This document shows, in pieces, positions 57,560 through 64,000 of a stretch of DNA of 64,000 nucleotides. The stretch is from assembly GCF_001542915.1 (NCBI RefSeq), contig NZ_LNNH01000059.1:169205-233204 (forward strand). The letters run 5' to 3'. Each line of letters starts with the position of its first letter. Position 1 is the stretch's first letter. The stretch is from Peribacillus simplex (GTDB lineage Bacteria > Bacillota > Bacilli > Bacillales > DSM-1321). Made by a program: the position numbers and the translations under genes. A model generated the notes under the pieces. It worked only from the letters and a program-made list of their open reading frames with translations, had not been told where the DNA came from and did not search any database.

Positions 57560-58801
57560 ATGGAAAAAAGAAAGTTTTGGAGCTATGAGAATAAATTAAC
57601 CGCAATCTTTTTCTTCTCTATCGGGTTTGTATTCTTTGATCGGCTGGCTATCAATTATCTTATTCCATTCATGCAAAAAGATTTTAGCCTGACAAATACT
57701 CAAATCGGGATGCTTTCTTCAGCATTAGCGATTACATGGGCACTTTCGGGTCCCATCTTGGGGTATATTTCTGACAGGGTCAAAAGTAAAGTAGCTGTCT
57801 TGGTTTCAATGGTCCTGTTCTTTTCCTTTTTATCATTGGCACATGGATTAGCGGCGTCTTTTGGCATCTTGATTGTTTTGCGTTTGTTTATGGGAATCGC
57901 TGAAGGACCAATAATCCCAATTTCTTCATCTATATTATCAGTTGAATCTACCCCTAAGCGCAGAGGGTTCAACCTAGGGTTTACGGCTGGGACTTCATAT
58001 GGTGTTTTTGGGGGATTCTTGGCACCTCTGGTCATTGTTGCATTGGCAAATGCAACTGATTGGCGGACTGCATTTTATTTGACGATCATACCGGGTCTGG
58101 TTATCGCCCTTTTCATTGGGAAGGTCGTGAAAAATCCTAAGAAAAATTCTGATATATCCAATTCTCCCGCAATTGCGAAAGAAAAAGTAAGCGCTAAACA
58201 AATAATGAAAGATCGGAATATTTGGCTATGTGTCATCGTTTCTTGTAGTTTTTGGGTATTCCTTCTACCTTTCTCCATTTATGCACCTCTTTACCTGATA
58301 CAAGTAAAGCAATTGTCCCTAAGTACTATGAGTATGGTAATGGCAGCCTTTGGGGCCGGAAATGCAATCTGGGGGTTTATCGTTCCAGCCATTTCAGATC
58401 GTATTGGACGAAAACCGACATCTCTTATATTTGGGGTCCTAACCTTATTCGTACCGCTTACGCTAATGTACGTTGACAACGTAGTAGCAATATCCGTGCT
58501 GATTTTCGTTTTTGTTTCAGGGATTGGAAATCTAACCATGTTTACGACTACAATTCCGGCGGAAACGGTTCCGATCCAATATGCCGCTGCTACGATTGGC
58601 TTTATTCTTGCAGCAACGGAAATTGTCGGAGGCGTCCTTAGCCCTTTGTATAGTGGCATGGCCGCCGACGCTTGGGGTCTTACAGCACCGCTTTGGATTA
58701 GTGCTGGAGGCGGGCTTCTTGCTTTTGTTTTCTCACTATTCCTTAAAGAATCGGCACCAGTAAAGGTTAGGGTCAACAAGGAGATGGAAAGTGCCTTATA
58801 A
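57560..58801 (+). CDS. MFS transporter
   Basis: The 413-residue carrier has 12 predicted spans. Typical MFS motifs are GYISDRVKSK after helix 2 and SDRIGRKPT in the second half, with RLFMGIAEGPIIPISSS resembling the anion:cation symporter (ACS) group. I chose the ATG at 57560, after AGGAAGGG, giving MEKRKFWSYENKL; an upstream frame from 57470 lacks a binding site. The substrate is probably an organic or sugar acid. Confidence 0.87.
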   Translation: MEKRKFWSYENKLTAIFFFSIGFVFFDRLAINYLIPFMQKDFSLTNTQIGMLSSALAITWALSGPILGYISDRVKSKVAVLVSMVLFFSFLSLAHGLAASFGILIVLRLFMGIAEGPIIPISSSILSVESTPKRRGFNLGFTAGTSYGVFGGFLAPLVIVALANATDWRTAFYLTIIPGLVIALFIGKVVKNPKKNSDISNSPAIAKEKVSAKQIMKDRNIWLCVIVSCSFWVFLLPFSIYAPLYLIQVKQLSLSTMSMVMAAFGAGNAIWGFIVPAISDRIGRKPTSLIFGVLTLFVPLTLMYVDNVVAISVLIFVFVSGIGNLTMFTTTIPAETVPIQYAAATIGFILAATEIVGGVLSPLYSGMAADAWGLTAPLWISAGGGLLAFVFSLFLKESAPVKVRVNKEMESAL

Positions 58802-58992
58802 AACCCATCGTGAACTTTGATTTTCGTTTCAAGATCTCATCCGAGTGGAAAATTCCTAATAATTTGTATCAAGTGAACGTGTTGAACATCGGAGGCGGAA
58901 GATCCAGCTAAGACATTCTTCTTGCCTTCCTTACGTATGATTTGTGATTGGGATTTCTGCACAGCTTGCGTTTGATTATGAAGGCTGGTTTT

Positions 58993-59006
58993 TGGAAGCG
59001 CTTTAA
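58993..59006. promoter_or_regulatory. cre-like site upstream of the metallo-beta-lactamase gene
   Basis: TGGAAGCGCTTTAA matches the CcpA consensus at 13 of 14 positions, 29 bases before the TTG start at 59035. Confidence 0.55.
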
Positions 59007-59034
59007 GCATAACGGTATCCTGGAGGGAGAAGTA

Positions 59035-59991
59035 TTGTATAAAAAAACCACTATGGAAGTATTTCCAATAATTGTTCCATTTTGCAATAAGCTGAAGAGC
59101 ATCAACTTTTACTTAGTAAGATATCAGGATTCCTTGATATTGATTGATGCTGGGATGGACACCGAAGACTGCTGGCGTTCCCTGCAAGAAATTCTAGAGG
59201 AAAATCATTATAAATTGATTGATATTTCAGCGATATTACTAACCCATCATCACACAGACCATATTGGCCTGGTTAACAGAATTGTGTGTGCCAATCCCAT
59301 TCCCGTATATGCACATCCTCGTGCCATCCCTATACTGAAAAGAGACAGCGAATACATGAAACGGAGGAAAGAATTTTTCAGAAATCTGTACCGACAAATG
59401 GGGTGCGGTAAATTCGGTGATCGACAAGTGGTCGATTTGCATAATCCAATTCTTCTAACAGAAGATAAAAAAATCGAATGTGATATTAAAGTGGCTCAAG
59501 ACCTGTTTTTTGACTTTGATATTTTGGATATCCCTGGACATGCTCCCGACCAGATCGCCTTCTATAATAGGAAGTGTAAATGGTTATTTTCAGGAGATTT
59601 ATTAATTGCACATATGGCCAGCAATGCCTTCATTGAACCAAATCTAGATGGGGCGCGTACAAATTCCTTGATTCAGCAAAAGCGTTCATTGGAAAAGTGC
59701 TTATCATTGAATGTGGAGGTCATCTTTTCAGGTCACGGTGATATCTTGGAAAATCCTGTAGATATAATAAAAGAAAGAATAATAGAGTTGGATAAAAAAG
59801 CCAACATATACTTGAACATTATCAAATCAGGGATTTCAACTGGACATGACATTGCCCGATTCCGTTTTAATGATAGGTACGAAAAGCGGTTTTTCAATAT
59901 CATCTCTGAAGTTATTGGTTACCTTGATTATCTGGAATTACTAGGGGAAATTCATAAAGAAATGGAAAATGGAATTTGGCAGTATTATTAA
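59035..59991 (+). CDS. Metallo-beta-lactamase-fold protein
   Basis: The 318-residue product has LLTHHHTDHIGL (HxHxDH), later His in IPGHAPDQIAFY, Asp in FSGDLLIAH and His in FSGHGD. The N-terminal IVPFCNKLKSINFYLV pattern fits glyoxalase-II/thioesterase-like members, and a C-terminal helical part follows from about residue 240. The start is the TTG at 59035, after GGAGGGAG; the upstream ATG at 58948 would overlap a cre-like site. It differs from the MBL protein at 50500. Confidence 0.85.
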   Translation: MYKKTTMEVFPIIVPFCNKLKSINFYLVRYQDSLILIDAGMDTEDCWRSLQEILEENHYKLIDISAILLTHHHTDHIGLVNRIVCANPIPVYAHPRAIPILKRDSEYMKRRKEFFRNLYRQMGCGKFGDRQVVDLHNPILLTEDKKIECDIKVAQDLFFDFDILDIPGHAPDQIAFYNRKCKWLFSGDLLIAHMASNAFIEPNLDGARTNSLIQQKRSLEKCLSLNVEVIFSGHGDILENPVDIIKERIIELDKKANIYLNIIKSGISTGHDIARFRFNDRYEKRFFNIISEVIGYLDYLELLGEIHKEMENGIWQYY

Positions 59992-60140
59992 TGAGGAACA
60001 AATCCGTGTTGGTAATGCGCTGCTTCTGATAACAGCGATTATCTGAATGATATCTATATTCTTCTGTTTTATTGGAAGCATACTAGATAGTTACTTCATT
60101 TTCATAAGGATAATTATTCGAATAATAATCGAGAATAGAT

Positions 60141-60190
60141 AAAAAGGTGATGGTTTGTTTCATTATGGAATAAGCTGTCGCCTTTTTCGT
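60141..60190 (+). terminator. Possible terminator after the metallo-beta-lactamase gene
   Basis: AAAAAGGTGA and TCGCCTTTTT form a 10-bp stem (one G-U) around a long 27-base loop. The remainder of the 650-base gap to 60641 has no gene I can support. Confidence 0.5.
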
Positions 60191-60641
60191 TTTTTAAAAG
60201 CAAAGGACTTGAAAGGTTAAAAAATCATTTGTAAAGGGGCTATAATTTTGCTGATGAAGTTCATTTTCACAGAACTCCCATGCAGTTCGTTCAATGGGGG
60301 ACCTTGATATGCACAGTTCCATCATTTCTCCCGTTAACTTTATGAATCTTATCAGCAGTGTTCGAGTTCTATTTGCGCTGCATGAAGACGAATAAACTCT
60401 ATTCCTGATGGTCACATTAACTATACATGAATAGCCGAGTATTGGAGGGCGATTAAGTGCTAATTAACAAGAACATAATCAAGTGGTCTGCCTAAGCAAT
60501 AGTAAAACCAACAAAGATATATTTAGAAGTAAATGTAATTCGGCCGATAATCGAGTGAATCATTCAAAGAATCAAAACAAAGCTACTTGCGCATTTCGGT
60601 GGATTCAGTTGAAATGATTATCTAAAAAAGAGGTTGTGCTA

Positions 60642-61586
60642 ATGAATGTGAAAAGCAATAAACAAGCTAAAATTGGTATGGGCCTAGGAGCAACTTCTGC
60701 TGTTGCTTGGGGTGTAGATACGGTAGTGATCGGCATTATAATCGCAAGTACCCCTTTTAAACAATCGATAATGCTTGCACCAATTATAGCAGCATTCATG
60801 CATGACTTTTTCTCGGCGTTATGGGTTACCTTACTTATGATTATAAAAGGTGAATTTATTAATGTATTGAAGTTACTTAAAACAAAAAACGGTGCGATTT
60901 TAGTTTTAGGAGCTTTATCTGGTGGACCTTTGGCAATGACCTTTTATTTTTTTGGCATTCAATATGTGGGAGTAACTTATGCCGCAAGCATTTCTTCTAT
61001 ATTTCCTGGAATAGGCGCCGTGCTTGCTTTTACTTTTTTGAAGGAAAAAATGAACAGGAGAGCTTGGCTTGGGATAATGATAAGCATCACAGGAGTAATC
61101 ATATTGGCCTATATGCCATCAAAATTGGACGTGGATAGTCACTTTTTCATTGGAATATTATTTTCATTAGGAGCCGCTATATTTTGGGGACTCGAAGGGG
61201 TGATAGGTGCTTGGGGAATGAAGGGAGACGATGTCGTTCCGTTATATGCGATTAACATAAGGCAGATGACCTCTGCTTTATGTTATGGGCTATTTATTGT
61301 GTCTTTTATGCATGGCTATCCTCTAGTTCTTGAAGCGGTGTCCTCTAAGATCGTATGGTTAATAGCGATGGCAGGTTTATTGGGAACTGCTAATTATTCT
61401 TTATACTACATGTCGATCAACTTAATAGGTGCTGCAAGAGGTCAATCGCTCAACAATACTTATGTTTTTTGGGCAATCGTAACTGAAATCATATTTATAG
61501 GCACCCCTGTCAGCTTGCAATTCGTTATAGGCGCAGCAATAGTACTGATAGGTTCCATTCTCGTTTCGGGCAGTGCAAAAGAATAG
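60642..61586 (+). CDS. DMT-superfamily (EamA) permease
   Basis: The 314-residue protein has ten hydrophobic segments in two EamA repeats. The first ends with FPGIGAVLAFTFLKEKMNRRAWLG and the second with NNTYVFWAIVTEIIFIGTPV, the typical place for the conserved E/G residues. Members export metabolites or amino acids. The ATG at 60642 lies eight bases after AGAGG. The gene stands alone. Confidence 0.85.
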   Translation: MNVKSNKQAKIGMGLGATSAVAWGVDTVVIGIIIASTPFKQSIMLAPIIAAFMHDFFSALWVTLLMIIKGEFINVLKLLKTKNGAILVLGALSGGPLAMTFYFFGIQYVGVTYAASISSIFPGIGAVLAFTFLKEKMNRRAWLGIMISITGVIILAYMPSKLDVDSHFFIGILFSLGAAIFWGLEGVIGAWGMKGDDVVPLYAINIRQMTSALCYGLFIVSFMHGYPLVLEAVSSKIVWLIAMAGLLGTANYSLYYMSINLIGAARGQSLNNTYVFWAIVTEIIFIGTPVSLQFVIGAAIVLIGSILVSGSAKE

Positions 61587-62001
61587 ATGTTAAATACAAC
61601 TAGCTGCCTGCGGACGGATGCGAAATACCGGAAACAATTACTACTTGATATTAAAAGCTGCCGATGGAGGACCTCCATACATAATGGCAGCAATTGTACC
61701 CTTATTTTGCTAGGGGGTAATTGATAATACATAGTTTTAATAAAGTGCTCGACCAATTGAAGCCGGGTTTTTTTTGCATGGTTTCCATCTGATTGCCTTC
61801 CCCACACAATTATAGGTTCAGCATTTCAAGTTTTATGAATCATGCCTGGGCCATTTCTGCTCTTATGCTGTGATTATTAGGTATCACCTTCGCTAATTAA
61901 ATAGGTGGAAATCCTGCCATTAACTTTTGGGAGATTCACAAGGGAGGGAAGTGAAGGTAAAAAGAGGACAAGGAAGTGTATTCCGTAATGGTGGTTTGTA
62001 A

Positions 62002-62202
62002 AATCTTCGATTCAAAGATGGAGCAATATCAGCGAATGGGAATCTTGAAACAGCGGCATCGCTCGGTATTATCGTAAACGTAATATTCGGTATACTTTCC
62101 ATACTATCTATTATCTTTATGGTGCCTAAAGATACTGGTAAAACATCTAATGCCTCTACCAAATCCCCGGATGTCCCCAAGCGGCAGCCAATTACAGAAT
62201 GA
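62002..62202 (+). pseudogene. C-terminal remnant of an MFS transporter
   Basis: An open frame without a start reads RFKDGAISANGNLETAASLG, then the last helix IIVNVIFGILSILSIIFMVP and KDTGKTSNASTKSPDVP before a TGA at 62200. This is what the final helix and tail of an MFS carrier look like. A stop at 61999 closes the frame on the 5' side, so the rest of the gene is gone. The tail is unlike that of either intact MFS gene here. Confidence 0.6.
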
Positions 62203-62248
62203 TTTGCCACATTAGTGGCGTTTCGAAACCGAATGAAGGGAAGATGAA

Positions 62249-63442
62249 ATGATGATGAGAAATACGTTAATGGAAATGCTGGAATCCCGTAAGGAAGAAA
62301 TGATTGAAATCCGTAGGCACCTGCATGAAAATCCTGAGCTTTCTTTTAAAGAAGAAAAGACAGCTCAATATATTATTGATTTTTATAAAGGAAAAGATGT
62401 TGATATTCAATCGAATGTAGGAAATGGATATGGAATAATCGTCACGATTAAAGGGAGAAAGCCTGGAAAAAACATCGGGCTCAGAGCCGATTTTGATGCA
62501 CTTCCGATTGTCGAGGAAACGGATGTACCCTTTAAATCAAAAAATGAGGGCGTTATGCATGCGTGCGGCCATGATGGACATACTGCCTATTTGTTAATTT
62601 TGGCGGATTGCCTCATACAATTAAAAGCTGAAATCCCAGGTACGATAAAAATCATTCATCAACATGCGGAAGAAGTTCCGCCAGGAGGTGCTAAGAGTAT
62701 GGTAGAATCGGGCATGCTTGATGATCTCGATAATATATTTGGAATCCATCTGCTGCCAATGGATGCAGCAGGCGTCGTTGGTTACCACTCGGGATATTCT
62801 TTTAACGGAAGAGCTTATATGAAATTGAAAGTTCAAGGCAGAGGCGGACATGGTTCGTCTCCACATCTGGCAAATGATGCCATTGTCGCTGGTGCTCATT
62901 TCGTCTCAGCTGCCCAAACGATCATTAGCCGCCGATTGAGTCCTTTTGATATCGGTGTGATTACGATCGGCTCTTTTGATGGAAAAGGGACATTCAATGT
63001 CATTAAAGACAGCGTAGAGCTTGAAGGCGATATCCGTTATATGACTGTAGAAACAAAAGCAACCATTGAAAAAGAAGTGAAGCGTCTTGTAAAGGGGCTG
63101 GAAGAAGAATTCGGTGTAACATGTGAGCTGACGTATACGAATGATTATCCGCCCCTATATAATGATGCCGCAATTACGCAAAAGGTTGCTGAGTTACTTA
63201 CATCTGCAAATGATAAAGATATAAAAGAAGTGAAGGAATTTCCCGTGCTTCCTCCATCTGAAGACTTCGCTTATTATGCGGAAAAATTCCCTTCCTGCTT
63301 CTTTTACATAGGTTGTACGCCTAAAGGAGTTACGAAACCTTATTTCAATCATCATCCTAAGTTTGATATGGATGAAGATGCCCTTCTTGTGGCAGCAAAA
63401 GCAGTAGGATATGTGGTATGCGGTTATTATGAGTTGGATTAG
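62249..63442 (+). CDS. M20D amidohydrolase
   Basis: The 397-residue protein has LRADFDALPIVEETDVPF, MHACGHDGHTAYLL with the metal Cys and His, HQHAEEVPPGGAKSM with the catalytic Glu pair, and the lid sequence GRGGHGSSPH. It is a peptidase-like hydrolase of N-acyl amino acids such as hippurate-type conjugates. GAAGGGAAG precedes three in-frame ATGs; I use the first. It is a paralogue of the enzyme at 24639. Cleaving acyl-amino-acid conjugates could feed the aromatic pathways, but this is inference. Confidence 0.88.
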   Translation: MMMRNTLMEMLESRKEEMIEIRRHLHENPELSFKEEKTAQYIIDFYKGKDVDIQSNVGNGYGIIVTIKGRKPGKNIGLRADFDALPIVEETDVPFKSKNEGVMHACGHDGHTAYLLILADCLIQLKAEIPGTIKIIHQHAEEVPPGGAKSMVESGMLDDLDNIFGIHLLPMDAAGVVGYHSGYSFNGRAYMKLKVQGRGGHGSSPHLANDAIVAGAHFVSAAQTIISRRLSPFDIGVITIGSFDGKGTFNVIKDSVELEGDIRYMTVETKATIEKEVKRLVKGLEEEFGVTCELTYTNDYPPLYNDAAITQKVAELLTSANDKDIKEVKEFPVLPPSEDFAYYAEKFPSCFFYIGCTPKGVTKPYFNHHPKFDMDEDALLVAAKAVGYVVCGYYELD

Positions 63443-63607
63443 TAGCACTCGGCAAAATGAATGAAGCAAAGCGGAGGCGGGGCTGAATGGGATTAGTCCG
63501 GCCCCTTCACCGTTAAAAAAGTTTATCCATTCATTTGATTCCAAAGCATTCACTGTGGTTTTTGCTCGTCAAGAAGGACCATGGGCATGGGGAGAGGGGG
63601 AGGAACA

Positions 63608-64000
63608 TTGACATGGGACATTCTTAATATCATTGGTACGATAGCTTTTGCAATAAGCGGTGCTTTCATCGCAAGGGAAGTGAATTACGATTTATTAGGA
63701 GGGTACGTTTTAGGCTTTACGACAGCCTTCGGGGGCGGCCTTGTTCGCAATCTATTAATTGAAATACCGATTGAACTTATTTGGTCGCAAGATTATTTAT
63801 TTGGAATTGCCTTTTTAGGCATTACCATCGCATTTTTCATGCCGGATAATTGGATTGGCCATTTGAAAAAGTGGGTGATATTTTTCGATGCTATCGGTTT
63901 AGCGGCATTCGCCATTCAAGGTGCAGACTATGCCGTATCGATTCAGGCACCATTAATAGCCGTTATTGTAGCAGCTGTCATGACGGGAGCAGGTGGCGGG
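63608..64000 (+). CDS. TRIC-family trimeric cation channel protein (partial, cut by window end)
   Basis: A TTG start after AGGGGGAGGA opens MTWDILNIIGTIAFAISGAF and continues without a stop to the end (131 codons visible). The segments GYVLGFTTAFGGGLVRNLL and FFDAIGLAAFAIQGADYA, and the beginning MTGAGGG, match the duplicated glycine-rich motif of bacterial TRIC (UPF0126) channels. The second repeat is incomplete because the window ends. Confidence 0.85.
   Translation, partial: MTWDILNIIGTIAFAISGAFIAREVNYDLLGGYVLGFTTAFGGGLVRNLLIEIPIELIWSQDYLFGIAFLGITIAFFMPDNWIGHLKKWVIFFDAIGLAAFAIQGADYAVSIQAPLIAVIVAAVMTGAGGG

Noticed and set aside
60194-60415. Minus-strand 73-codon frame, considered as a Spo0E-like remnant
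   Set aside because: The characteristic Spo0E motif cannot be read even allowing frameshifts.
61657-61690. Nested hairpin (GCTGCC/GGCAGC with ATGGAGG/CCTCCAT inside)
   Set aside because: Strong structure, but no T-run for a terminator and no match to a known RNA; it is too little to call a gene.

Overview
The window looks like chromosome from an aerobic, spore-forming member of the Bacillaceae. The first 18 kb carries recA, rny, ymdB, spoVS, miaB, ricA, cotE, mutS and mutL in an order close to that of Bacillus, with SpoVS and the CotE outer-coat protein marking a spore former. Moderate GC, strong AGGAGG-type ribosome binding sites, a Bacillus-type LexA box and catabolite-response (cre) sequences agree with this. 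A Peribacillus/Bacillus simplex-like soil species would fit the catabolic content, but I cannot settle the species from the sequence.

Layout. (1) 1-18.3 kb, core genes: DNA repair (recA, mutS, mutL), RNA decay (rny), biofilm/sporulation control (ymdB, ricA), spore genes (spoVS, cotE, and probably an Asn/His-rich coat-like protein), tRNA modification (miaB), a membrane dipeptidase, a 2-oxoacid:ferredoxin oxidoreductase (korAB) and threonine dehydrogenase without its usual kbl partner. (2) 18.4-31 kb, an accessory zone: a decayed polymorphic toxin beside a possible immunity gene, a type I pantothenate kinase, a GyrI-like protein, an unassigned permease with two M20 amidohydrolases, several unknown or broken small genes, an SDR, and 2,3-butanediol dehydrogenase with a divergent LysR regulator. 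(3) 31-39.3 kb: a GntP-type permease, a TetR regulator and an operon coding for a three-part biotin-dependent carboxylase, a beta-keto-acid cleavage enzyme (BKACE) and a hotdog thioesterase. (4) 39.4-44.3 kb: an IclR regulator and a full gentisate branch: 3-hydroxybenzoate 6-hydroxylase-like enzyme, gentisate dioxygenase, a DinB-fold protein placed where maleylpyruvate isomerase is needed, and fumarylpyruvate hydrolase. (5) 44.9-57.3 kb: a long catabolic block of two phosphotriesterase-like proteins (one stripped of its metal ligands), a thiolase without recognisable active-site cysteines and its DUF35 partner, a CocE-type hydrolase, a metallo-beta-lactamase hydrolase, a PcaIJ-like CoA-transferase, a GntR regulator, an aromatic-acid transporter, a second FAD monooxygenase and an HSL-type esterase. 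(6) 57.5-64 kb: an MFS carrier, another metallo-beta-lactamase protein, a DMT permease, an MFS remnant, an M20D amidohydrolase and the start of a TRIC-type channel gene cut by the window edge.

How it fits together. Blocks 3-5 read as neighbouring peripheral pathways that turn aromatic or related carboxylic acids into pyruvate, fumarate and acyl-CoAs. Each has its own regulator (TetR, IclR, GntR), and cre-like sites at 30975, 34168, 43059 and 58993 suggest shared glucose repression through CcpA. The gentisate route can be read from start to end. The substrates of the carboxylase/BKACE operon and of the phosphotriesterase/thiolase/CoA-transferase operon cannot be named from sequence, and the second of these is my best candidate for an undescribed system. 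No rRNA, tRNA, CRISPR array, intact IS element or prophage was seen.
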